From assembly GCF_040833985.1 (NCBI RefSeq), contig NZ_CP162140.1, positions 199,915-263,914 on the forward strand: a stretch of 64,000 nt of DNA, given 5' to 3'. Shown piece after piece: positions 32,780 to 41,187 of this stretch. The number at the start of each line of letters is the position of its first letter. Within the stretch, counting starts at the first letter, position 1. The position numbers and the translations under genes are program-made. This DNA comes from Leptospira sp. WS4.C2 (GTDB lineage: Bacteria; Spirochaetota; Leptospiria; Leptospirales; Leptospiraceae). Under the pieces are notes generated by a model, which saw nothing but the letters and a program-made list of their open reading frames with translations, had not been told where the DNA came from and ran no database searches.

Positions 32780-33845
32780 TGCCAGGCCACTTGCTTATGG
32801 AATGACAGGGAACTCAAGATACCTAGCAGAAGTTCTAAAAGTCATTCTACCTAAACATAAAGAGAAACAATTTTTTCTATATACCAATAAACCGATTCAC
32901 TCAGTTTTCAATGATTTATTAGGGCAAAATACAAAAGTAGTTCTCGAACCAAAAAATATTCCAGGGCCCTTATATTTAAATTTCATCTTACCAAGACGTT
33001 TAAAACGAGATGGGATTGAAGTTTTTTGGGGTACCATACAAATGTTACCTTTTTTCAAACTTCCAATTCCAAGTTATGTAAACTACCATGATCTCAATTT
33101 TATATCTGCACCAGAAACGATGGCGAAGTGGAACTATTGGCAACATAAACTGTTATCACCGATCACGATGAAAAATGCCGACAAAATTTTTTGTTTATCT
33201 AAAAACACAAAGGAAGAAATCTCTTTGTTTCGACCGGGATACGAAAAAAAATGCTTAGTAGTTTATCCCGGTGTATCCAAACAAAAAACAACCAAAGTCA
33301 AAACCAATTTTCCTAAAGATTTTTTTCTTACAGTGGGGACTTTAGAACCAAGGAAGAATATCAACCGTCTGGTAGATGCATTTTTAATTTTCAAAACAAA
33401 ACACCCAATGGACAAACATTCGCTCATCATTATGGGGCGACGTGGATGGGGCGAAGAAGGTGAGTTTTTATACCAAAAACTAAAGGATCCCGAAATCCAA
33501 AAATCAGGCATTCAATTGATTGAAAAACCGGATGATGCCACACTAGCCGAAGCATTTAAACAATGTAAGGTGTTCTTCTTCCCTTCTTTACATGAAGGGT
33601 TTGGGCTTCCGCTATTAGAAGCTATGTTGGAAAACAAACGTTGTGTCGCTTCTGATATTCCCGTATTTAAAGAAATTTTATCTGACAAATGTGATATCTA
33701 TGTTCCCCCAAAAGATACCACTGTTTGGACCCGTAGTTTTGAATTGATGTCGGGACCCAAAAAATCTAGGTCTCCAAAATTTCCCGCCAAACAATGGACA
33801 TGGGAAGAAACAGCAAATAAAATAGAAGAGGTACTCTTTCAATGA
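32757..33845 (+). CDS. Glycosyltransferase family 4 protein
   Basis: 362 residues. The N-terminal half begins IGIDARPLAYGMTGNSRYLA; the C-terminal half has the GT4 signature LTVGTLEPRKNINRLVDAF, then KVFFFPSLHEGFGLPLLEAM with the EX7E-type Glu residues and the sugar-nucleotide site. It transfers a hexose from a nucleotide sugar in the cytoplasm. It overlaps the GT87 gene by 23 bp and the next gene by 4 bp. Confidence 0.95.
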   Translation: MKQKIGIDARPLAYGMTGNSRYLAEVLKVILPKHKEKQFFLYTNKPIHSVFNDLLGQNTKVVLEPKNIPGPLYLNFILPRRLKRDGIEVFWGTIQMLPFFKLPIPSYVNYHDLNFISAPETMAKWNYWQHKLLSPITMKNADKIFCLSKNTKEEISLFRPGYEKKCLVVYPGVSKQKTTKVKTNFPKDFFLTVGTLEPRKNINRLVDAFLIFKTKHPMDKHSLIIMGRRGWGEEGEFLYQKLKDPEIQKSGIQLIEKPDDATLAEAFKQCKVFFFPSLHEGFGLPLLEAMLENKRCVASDIPVFKEILSDKCDIYVPPKDTTVWTRSFELMSGPKKSRSPKFPAKQWTWEETANKIEEVLFQ

Positions 33846-34429
33846 AAGTTATCAAAAAATGGATCTCAAAATGGAAAGAAATTCAAAATAAAAAAGAAAC
33901 TGCCTACTTTGGAACATCCTTGTATGATGAATTAACAGTAAATCCGATTCCTTCTCTTTTACTTGCGACAGCCACAACCTTATTTTTCTTCTATACTCTG
34001 CCCTATGCTTTTTATTTGGGAAAATTTTTCTATTGGTTTGTGGGCGTACTTGAAATTACTAAAGTCTTAAAAATTCCTTTTTTAGATGAATTGAGGTATT
34101 ACCATTACCTTTCTGCTTTTGTATATTTTTATATCGCGACATCTCTACTAATCGATGTAAGCCGGCTTTTAAACAAATGGAACAAAAAAACTGTCTTTGT
34201 AAAAAATGAAATTTGGCAGATCCAAAAATTTGGATTTGGGAAAAAACTCATTAAATTCAACCTGGAAGACGAAGGCTTACAACTCGGGTATGAACATGGT
34301 GGCTTCAGTGATTTTTTTGGATGGAATCGAATGGTTTGGGAGAAAAATGGTAACACATTATTTACTACTCCTTATTTTTTTCCTTACAAAAAAAACAAAG
34401 CCATTGTGAATCGAATTTTGAAACGTTAG
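33842..34429 (+). CDS. Hypothetical two- or three-TM membrane protein of the glycan locus
   Basis: 195 residues. A basic N terminus is followed by two hydrophobic segments (about 39-62 and 85-105), then a cytoplasmic-looking C-terminal part with KFNLEDEGLQLGYEHGGFSD and many aromatics. No family is recognised; it looks like a PH-like or regulatory domain fused to membrane helices, but this is weak. Start overlaps the GT4 stop (ATGA). Confidence 0.8.
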   Translation: MKVIKKWISKWKEIQNKKETAYFGTSLYDELTVNPIPSLLLATATTLFFFYTLPYAFYLGKFFYWFVGVLEITKVLKIPFLDELRYYHYLSAFVYFYIATSLLIDVSRLLNKWNKKTVFVKNEIWQIQKFGFGKKLIKFNLEDEGLQLGYEHGGFSDFFGWNRMVWEKNGNTLFTTPYFFPYKKNKAIVNRILKR

Positions 34430-34444
34430 AGTGGAATTTGATTT

Positions 34445-35731
34445 TTGAAAAAGTTATTCATCATACTTTTACTACTCTTTCTTTTTTTATTCCATCTTAG
34501 ATTCCTATCACGGGCCTTTGATTGGGATTCTTGTGTTTATGCTCTTAATATCCAGAAGGACCGAGTGGAGTCTGCATTTTTCAATCCGCACCATCTCGGA
34601 TTTGAATCGTCCGGATTACTCTATTGGAAAATGCTTCGCTCTATCTATCCAACAACGGACATTATGTTTTTCCTGCGCTTACGAATTCTCAGCTTTTCTT
34701 TGTTTTTTTTAGGTATGTTTATTTGGCTCTATTACAAGTTGTATAAAGATTTATTACTTGGAATTATCCTTGCCCTTGTCATTCAAGTAAGTCAGGCATT
34801 TTGGTTCTATAGTTTGCACAATGACACCCCACTCATACATTCCTGTTTGATGGCACTCCTATTTCTATTTACAATCTACTATTTAAGGCAAGGTTTACAG
34901 ATAAAACATTTATTAGTATTGTGGATCATCCAGCTTTTCAGCATATACTTCCATCAATCCAATGTGATTCATTTTGGCATGGTCCCCATGGCAATTCTAA
35001 TTTCACCTAACAGAAGTTTAGGCAAAAAACTAAGAATCATATTTGTTTATTTAACATGTCTGGGAATCGCCACCATTCTCTCCTATTTATTCGTTGGATT
35101 CATTATCCTAAAACGAGGACTCGGACCACTTGATGAAAAACATTTTTCTTTTTGGATGTTCTTATATGCTGCCATAAACCGTTGGGGAACCAGTCTTGGG
35201 GAAGAGAAAAACTATGTATTGTATTTTTACAGAGGAATAGGAGATGCATTTCTTGTATTCCAGAACGTCATTCCGAAGTTCCGAGTGAACGTTTTTGACT
35301 TCCAAAATCCAAAACACCTTCCCTACAATTTAAATCTTTTATTCTGGATTTTTAGTTTGTGTCTGGGAATTTTGAATTTCCGTACTATGTGGGTAAAATA
35401 CAAACAAGAACTATTAGTAATGATGTTTTGGATCCTGCCTTCGATTGGATTTTATACATGGTGGGAAGGTTATTTTTTTGAATTTTGGGTGGGAACAACC
35501 ATTGCACTTTGGATCCTGAACTCTTATACCTTAAAATCACTATCTATACCCATGTTACCAAAATTTTCTAATGCAATACTTCATACAATCTATCTGGCAT
35601 TATTTCTATTTTACTTCAGTACAAATTTCACATTTTCAACTCTTCCCCGCTCCATTGGTCCTAAATTTGGATATACTGAAGGAATCCAAGGACCTGTTGA
35701 AAAGTTGGCCGAAGAATCAATTTACCGCTAG
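34445..35731 (+). CDS. Polytopic membrane protein, putative GT-C glycosyltransferase
   Basis: 428 residues, about ten TM segments from a TTG start with GTGGA about 10 nt upstream. Acidic residues follow TM1 (SRAFDWDSCVYALN), then a periplasmic loop with FFNPHHLGFESSGLLYWKML. This first-loop layout is the usual GT-C pattern (GT39/ArnT-like). No clear family motif. Location between a GT4 and an MBOAT gene supports a role in sugar transfer from a lipid carrier. Confidence 0.75.
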   Translation: MKKLFIILLLLFLFLFHLRFLSRAFDWDSCVYALNIQKDRVESAFFNPHHLGFESSGLLYWKMLRSIYPTTDIMFFLRLRILSFSLFFLGMFIWLYYKLYKDLLLGIILALVIQVSQAFWFYSLHNDTPLIHSCLMALLFLFTIYYLRQGLQIKHLLVLWIIQLFSIYFHQSNVIHFGMVPMAILISPNRSLGKKLRIIFVYLTCLGIATILSYLFVGFIILKRGLGPLDEKHFSFWMFLYAAINRWGTSLGEEKNYVLYFYRGIGDAFLVFQNVIPKFRVNVFDFQNPKHLPYNLNLLFWIFSLCLGILNFRTMWVKYKQELLVMMFWILPSIGFYTWWEGYFFEFWVGTTIALWILNSYTLKSLSIPMLPKFSNAILHTIYLALFLFYFSTNFTFSTLPRSIGPKFGYTEGIQGPVEKLAEESIYR

Positions 35732-35742
35732 GAACCAAACAA

Positions 35743-37239
35743 ATGTTATTTAACTCTTTTGAATTTTTAGTTTTCTTCTTTGTGACAATTATCATTGGAA
35801 ATGTTCTTAAAAATCGCCTGCAGAAACTTTTTTTCTTACTAACCAGTTATTACTTTTATATGGCCTGGCAGCCATCCTCAATTTCCTGCTCAGCACTGGC
35901 AACGGATGGATTAAAATTTTATACAGATAGATTATACTGTAATTTCAAAATCAATCCCTATGTTTTCATTTTAATTTTCTCAACAGTTATCGACTACTTT
36001 GCAGCAAGACTGATCGAAGCAAAAAAAGACGGCGATATTGCGAGAGGTTGGTTACTCGTCCTTTCTCTTGTTGTCAACATTGGAACACTTGGATTTTTTA
36101 AATACACAGACTTTCTTCTTGGAGTGATTAACGATATACACCTCTTAGGTGCCTATCAATTTCCAAAACAAAACATCATCCTTCCAGTTGGAATTTCCTT
36201 TTATACATTTCAATCGATGAGTTATACTATCGATGTATATAATCGTAAAATCGAAGCTAGAAAATCATTTCTCGATTTTGCCTTGTATGTGGCTTTTTTT
36301 CCCCAACTCGTTGCAGGTCCCATTGTTCGAGCCGAAACCTTCTTTCGCGATTTAGACTTCCGATTGAGCGTTTACAAAGAACAGATTGATGCTGCATTTG
36401 CTTTAATCTTAATTGGTTTTACACGAAAGATAGTTTTTGCGGACAATCTTGCCCGAGTTGTTGATTCCACATTTGCCGATTATCAAAATCTAAATTCCAT
36501 TGAAATTTGGACGGGTGCTCTTGCTTTTGGATGGCAAATCTACTTTGATTTTGCGGGTTACACTGACATTGCGATTGGTGTCGCAAGACTATTTGGATTT
36601 CAGTTCAATCCAAACTTCAACTTTCCCATGTCTTGTCGAAACATTGCCGACCATTGGTCAAGATGGCATATATCATTCTCTACATGGATCAGGGATTACA
36701 TTTATATCCCGTTAGGTGGTTCTAGAGTCAGTGTCATCATGTACATTCGAAACATCATGATTACTTGGTTATTTGCAGGTTTATGGCATGGGGCTGCCTA
36801 CCATTATGTAGGTTGGGGTATTTGGCAAGGCACCATGTTACTATCACACAAGTTCTATGGGGATACCAAATTGTCCAAGTTCCTTAACGGGAAAGGTGGG
36901 AGGGCATATGATTTGTTTGCTCGTATCTTTACCATGTTTTGTTTATCATTTGGTTTTATCATGTTTCGGGCGGAAACAATGGAAAAAGCAGTTCCAATGA
37001 TGAAAGCTTTAGTGTTTTTAAATGATTCCGCAGCACCACTTATGCGCTGGTCTAACTACCGATTCGGAATCCTTCTAGTAATTTGTTTTATTGCGAGTTA
37101 TGTTTTTTCAAAAAGACAAATCCCTACTCTTCTTACTGGAAGTTGGATGAAATATACGGCCTTTGTTATTGTTAATGTATTATTATTATTACTGTTTGGA
37201 GTCACTGAAAGTCAGAACTTCCTCTACTTTCAATTTTAA
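35743..37239 (+). CDS. MBOAT-family O-acyltransferase (AlgI/DltB-like)
   Basis: 498 residues, about ten to eleven TM segments. The MBOAT core is clear: NHWSRWHIS-like DHWSRWHISFSTWIRDYIYI, then LGGSR, and the catalytic His in LFAGLWHGAAYHYVGWG. VGISFYTFQSMSYTIDVY also marks the AlgI branch. Such proteins pass acyl groups across the inner membrane to surface polysaccharides. An insertion of about 26 residues between YYFYMAWQPSS and the following NPYVFILIFS includes two Cys and is absent from the second MBOAT here. Followed after 2 bp by its SGNH partner. Confidence 0.95.
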   Translation: MLFNSFEFLVFFFVTIIIGNVLKNRLQKLFFLLTSYYFYMAWQPSSISCSALATDGLKFYTDRLYCNFKINPYVFILIFSTVIDYFAARLIEAKKDGDIARGWLLVLSLVVNIGTLGFFKYTDFLLGVINDIHLLGAYQFPKQNIILPVGISFYTFQSMSYTIDVYNRKIEARKSFLDFALYVAFFPQLVAGPIVRAETFFRDLDFRLSVYKEQIDAAFALILIGFTRKIVFADNLARVVDSTFADYQNLNSIEIWTGALAFGWQIYFDFAGYTDIAIGVARLFGFQFNPNFNFPMSCRNIADHWSRWHISFSTWIRDYIYIPLGGSRVSVIMYIRNIMITWLFAGLWHGAAYHYVGWGIWQGTMLLSHKFYGDTKLSKFLNGKGGRAYDLFARIFTMFCLSFGFIMFRAETMEKAVPMMKALVFLNDSAAPLMRWSNYRFGILLVICFIASYVFSKRQIPTLLTGSWMKYTAFVIVNVLLLLLFGVTESQNFLYFQF

Positions 37240-37241
37240 AT

Positions 37242-38387
37242 ATGAACTTACTCAAAGAAACGATCTCATTTCTTACAGATAAAAAATTAGTAGTAGCAAT
37301 CCTGTTTTTACTAATATTTGAAATCCTTCTTCAATTTGGTTTTTATAAACCTTATTTAAAAAAGAACTCTTATGCTTCCAATATCAATCGGGTCACAGAG
37401 CATGTTTTATCCAAACGGGATGTTTTAGATCCAGATATTTTAATTGTCGGTACCTCTGTTGCATTCGAAGGTATTAGCGTTCGATTGCTCAACGAAAAGC
37501 TACAGAAGTCTGGGTGGAAAACTCAATCGATTGCAGTACGTGGATCAGAGTTAGTCGTCCAACATCGAATATTAGAAGATTATTTAACTAAATTCCCAAA
37601 TGTAAAAATAATTTTGCATGTGATGGAGCCAGGTATGGCTTGGGTTGATAGGAAAAACATTGTTGAGCCGACACTAGCAATGTTGTCTGAACTAGGTAAT
37701 TTAAAAGCGATTTCTACGGTTCATGAATTTGAATACGATTTAGAAATTTCAAATTACCTTTTCCTCATGTTTAAGTCTGTTGCTTACCGTAAAGACCTTT
37801 CGGATTTAGTAATTAATTTCAATGAACGTTTGAAATCTATTTTGAGAACAAACAAAAGCCCAAATACTAATCCATGGGACTATGAAAACGATCATCCGGA
37901 ATCTATTGAAGAGTATAAACTGACTAGTGTAGAAGACTGTTTGAATCGTTTAGCATTGCATCTTCCTATAGAAATTCCAAAAGTTTCCAACCAAGACCAT
38001 AGGCGGATGTTGGTTGAAACCTGTGGAGTTGCCAGTGTTGTCCCACAAGATTCGAACGCAACAGAAGATACCAAAAGGTATTTTAGAAGATTACAGAAAA
38101 TGTATAACTTTATTGGGAGCAGAAATATTCATATCATCAATGTATTTGCTCCATATTCCGACGTAATCCGTAAGGTAAATAATGAAGGTCGGATGAAAGT
38201 ATGGAAAGATGGTTTGACAGAGGCTTTATCGCCCTATCAAACCCTGGATGAAATGGATCTCCAAGATTCCCTCGGAATCAGTAATGGTAAGTATTGTTTT
38301 GACTTGATTCATTTGAATGAAGCGGGTATGAAAGAATTTACTAGAATCCTTGCAACTGAGTTGGAGAAAAAACTTGAGAAACGATGA
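37242..38387 (+). CDS. Membrane-anchored SGNH-like partner of the MBOAT acyltransferase
   Basis: 381 residues. One N-terminal TM segment (about 17-34), then a periplasmic SGNH-like domain. Block I is ILIVGTSVAFEGISV, with GTS in place of GDS/GSS. The Asp/His pair near the C terminus is in YCFDLIHLNEAGMKEF. The Asp-x2-His spacing fits the SGNH acyltransferases AlgJ/AlgX/DltD that take the acyl group from the MBOAT. It directly follows the MBOAT gene. Confidence 0.85.
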   Translation: MNLLKETISFLTDKKLVVAILFLLIFEILLQFGFYKPYLKKNSYASNINRVTEHVLSKRDVLDPDILIVGTSVAFEGISVRLLNEKLQKSGWKTQSIAVRGSELVVQHRILEDYLTKFPNVKIILHVMEPGMAWVDRKNIVEPTLAMLSELGNLKAISTVHEFEYDLEISNYLFLMFKSVAYRKDLSDLVINFNERLKSILRTNKSPNTNPWDYENDHPESIEEYKLTSVEDCLNRLALHLPIEIPKVSNQDHRRMLVETCGVASVVPQDSNATEDTKRYFRRLQKMYNFIGSRNIHIINVFAPYSDVIRKVNNEGRMKVWKDGLTEALSPYQTLDEMDLQDSLGISNGKYCFDLIHLNEAGMKEFTRILATELEKKLEKR

Positions 38388-38712
38388 TCTCACTCTAAAC
38401 CAATTACAATCAGAAGTCAATGATTGGATTCAAACAATAGGAGTTAGATATTTTTCTGAACTTACCAATTTAGCAATTCTAATGGAAGAAGTTGGAGAAC
38501 TTTCTAGGCTAATGGCGAGAAAATTTGGAGACCAATCCTTCAAGTCTGAAGAATCCGCTGACAATATTCCGAGTGAGATCGGTGACATTCTTTTTGTGCT
38601 TACATGTTTGGCCAACCAAATGGGTATCTCCTTAGAAGATGCCATCCGTACAACAATTAAGAAAAATACTAAACGTGACTTGAATCGTCATAAAAACAAT
38701 CCTAAACTCTAA
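38374..38712 (+). CDS. MazG-like nucleotide pyrophosphohydrolase
   Basis: 112 residues from TTG 38374, with GGAG about 9 nt upstream and overlapping the SGNH gene by 14 bp. The MazG fold residues are visible: ILMEEVGELSRLMARK (EExxE) and later SEIGDILFVLTCLANQ (ExxD). It hydrolyses non-canonical or excess NTPs to NMP and PPi. Its position at the end of the glycan run may be coincidental. The last 4 bp overlap the convergent gene. Confidence 0.9.
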   Translation: MRNDDLTLNQLQSEVNDWIQTIGVRYFSELTNLAILMEEVGELSRLMARKFGDQSFKSEESADNIPSEIGDILFVLTCLANQMGISLEDAIRTTIKKNTKRDLNRHKNNPKL

Positions 38713-39425
38713 ACATTCGATTGAATTGGAATTCCCGCCTCACGTCTGATGGCATTCCAATATGCTGAGAGATGCGCAGGATGAGAATTCATATCGGAGA
38801 TACAATAATCAAATTTTGAACGGAAGACAGAGTTAGACTCTAATTCGGATGCATACTTTGGATAATCCAACCTCATCTCTCGAAAAAATTGTTTCTGACC
38901 TTCGAAGTCATAATCTTCACGAAAAAACATAAACGCGTGAGCTAAGTCATGGAGGAGATGTTCGAAAGCGTCTCGTTTACCTTCGACTAAACTTCCTAAC
39001 ATAGCGTCATCCCAACTAATGGTAGAGTATCGATAACCTTGGCTCTGTGATTCCAACATTTCCAAAGAACTAGGATTGTAATCTATCAATCGAATGTCCC
39101 ACTCACCAGTATGCCATTTCCAAAGTGCAAAACGTACGATATCCGGCATTCCATAAAAACGAACTACTTCTAAAAATTCTTTTGATTGGTTTCGATTTGG
39201 TAACGGTTTACCCATCCTTAGAAAAGGATGCCGTTTTACTCGACGTTCCAAATATAATAAAACGATCTGAAAGGCAAGTTGGCTGTCTGATATCTCTCCA
39301 GTTTCCCAATCCAACTTTAACGAAGCTAAATGTTGTCTAATGAGCTCAGCTTCTTTTTTTAATTCTTCTTCTGGAATACAAATCTTTTTGAAGGCACCAT
39401 AAATGCGGCCGTTTTCGTGTGGCAT
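38709..39425 (-). CDS. Uncharacterised HxxxH protein at the end of the Kelch-caspase run
   Basis: 238 residues, hydrophilic with no signal peptide or TM. Near residue 155 is AFEHLLHDLAHAFMFFREDY, with HxxDxxH spacing that can bind a metal, and an SHPAHLSAYWNAIRRE end. No family is recognised. It starts 7 bp after the third Kelch gene ends, on the same strand, and so is probably the last gene of that operon. Confidence 0.75.
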   Translation of the reverse strand: MPHENGRIYGAFKKICIPEEELKKEAELIRQHLASLKLDWETGEISDSQLAFQIVLLYLERRVKRHPFLRMGKPLPNRNQSKEFLEVVRFYGMPDIVRFALWKWHTGEWDIRLIDYNPSSLEMLESQSQGYRYSTISWDDAMLGSLVEGKRDAFEHLLHDLAHAFMFFREDYDFEGQKQFFREMRLDYPKYASELESNSVFRSKFDYCISDMNSHPAHLSAYWNAIRREAGIPIQSNV

Positions 39426-39432
39426 ATAAATT

Positions 39433-41187
39433 TTATTTAGATAATCCGTAATACTCCGTTTCTAAATGGAACATTCCGCCAAGTTCCCCTCCCAAAAAAA
39501 ACAACGTCCCATCAGAAAATTTCACACCACTATGTTTTGATACACTATACTTTGCCATTCCCATATCGAAAAAACTGTTACTCTTCATATAGTCAAGTTT
39601 TTCCATAGTCCGACTTGGTTCACTAGTATAGTATCTGTAAGCTCCGCCATAAAAGAGAATCCCACCATCCGGTAACTCAGATGCAACACTCCACTCTCTA
39701 CGAAATTTTGAGTTAGCAATCGTAGTTATTTGATTCCGAGTCCTATCAAATAACATTGTAGAGTTGTTTAAATTAGACAATTGAGCCCCGTAAATTAATA
39801 CATTGCCATCAACTAACTTCATACATTTTAATGCACCTACTGGCACAGGCAATGTTGGACCCCAAGAAAAAGTCTCTGTGACCGGATCATAAAACTCGGT
39901 GGTATCTTTCGGTGCAAATATGCCATCGGTTCCACCAATGATAAACACACGACCATCATCAAGTAATACAGAACAAGAAAATGATCTTGGTGTCATCATT
40001 CGATTTGTGATTTCAGTAAATGTTCCAGTTGCGGGGTCATACTGTTCTGCAGTATTCAAGGAAGTAAAAAGAACAGGTGTTGTCGGGGCAAAATCACGAA
40101 TCCCACCAAGAATAATTACTTTTCCATTTTGCAATTTTACAATATTATGCAAATGCCTTGGCCCATTCATATTCCCAGTTGGTGTGAATGAAGTTGTTTC
40201 TGTATCAAATATATAACTAGTTGTTAACGCATACGCAGTAGCGGATTGAATTCCTCCCGTAATGAGAAGATTTTTTCCATCCAACATTACAGCTCGTTCC
40301 CCGCGTAAACTCTCTGGAAGAGTTGGATTCGTTAGTACGAAACTAGAACTACCTCCTCGCAATATTTCAGCACTAGAAGTAGAACCGTAGATTGCAATGA
40401 CATCTCCACTGGCATTTTGAAAAGCTTCAAATTCAGTTCGACCATGATTTAATTTTGGTCCTTGCACCAAACCAATAAATTGAACTGTCAGTGAATTAGA
40501 AACAATATTGGATGCGTTGTCTTTTGAATTTAAAAATTGTAAAGTAAGCGAACCTGGCCCATTTGAAGAAAAATTCGTTTCAAAATATACTCGATATGTA
40601 GTTTCATTAATCTTTTGAACGGACCTAAGGACAACCGAAGAGGCGAGAGATCCGCTTAACATTGGCGGACCAAAAATAGCTAATGGTTCGGAACTTGTAA
40701 AATCCCAGTATCTAGAGGAAAAGAATGTATAATCTGCTATTGGTATATAGTCAACAAGAGAAACTGTAGGGATTTTTGTATCAATAATGATGGGTAGTTT
40801 GTCATTTGTTAAAGTTTCTCCCGAATTGGATACAACTCCTGATAGATTCAATTCATATCGACCGTCATCAGTAAGCGGATCAAATTTTACGAGAAGGCGG
40901 TCACTATCTATCTTAGAAAAATTAATATTCGAAAAGACAGTATGGTTAGCCTCTGCAAGATAACTTGAATCTGGATTCGCCAGTTCTCTGTTACACTGCA
41001 ATAAGACCTGATCTACATTACCAAGGGACTTTTCATTTGAATTGGTTGTGCAACTAAACGGGCTTGAAGAAAAAAACGCACTCAGAAACAATCCGCTAGT
41101 CGATTTTTGATCATACAAATTCCCATATTCAGATGGGAACATACAGCCAATAAAAAAGAAAAACCAGAGGGAAATTAGTTTATTCAA
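39433..41187 (-). CDS. Kelch-repeat lipoprotein 3
   Basis: About 584 residues from a TTG preceded by GGAGGAG; the start overlaps the upstream Kelch gene by 8 bp. The signal is LISLWFFFFIGC (lipobox FIGC). An N-terminal region of about 230 residues resembles bacterial Ig-like domains, with DPLTDDGRYELNLSGV and GSLTLQFLNSKDNASNIV. Then seven Kelch-type GG strands can be counted: DVIAIYGS, NLLITGG, KVIILGG, RVFIIGG, NVLIYGA, GILFYGG and TLFFLGG. This is enough for one seven-bladed beta-propeller on a lipid anchor. Ligand unknown. Confidence 0.9.
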   Translation of the reverse strand: MNKLISLWFFFFIGCMFPSEYGNLYDQKSTSGLFLSAFFSSSPFSCTTNSNEKSLGNVDQVLLQCNRELANPDSSYLAEANHTVFSNINFSKIDSDRLLVKFDPLTDDGRYELNLSGVVSNSGETLTNDKLPIIIDTKIPTVSLVDYIPIADYTFFSSRYWDFTSSEPLAIFGPPMLSGSLASSVVLRSVQKINETTYRVYFETNFSSNGPGSLTLQFLNSKDNASNIVSNSLTVQFIGLVQGPKLNHGRTEFEAFQNASGDVIAIYGSTSSAEILRGGSSSFVLTNPTLPESLRGERAVMLDGKNLLITGGIQSATAYALTTSYIFDTETTSFTPTGNMNGPRHLHNIVKLQNGKVIILGGIRDFAPTTPVLFTSLNTAEQYDPATGTFTEITNRMMTPRSFSCSVLLDDGRVFIIGGTDGIFAPKDTTEFYDPVTETFSWGPTLPVPVGALKCMKLVDGNVLIYGAQLSNLNNSTMLFDRTRNQITTIANSKFRREWSVASELPDGGILFYGGAYRYYTSEPSRTMEKLDYMKSNSFFDMGMAKYSVSKHSGVKFSDGTLFFLGGELGGMFHLETEYYGLSK

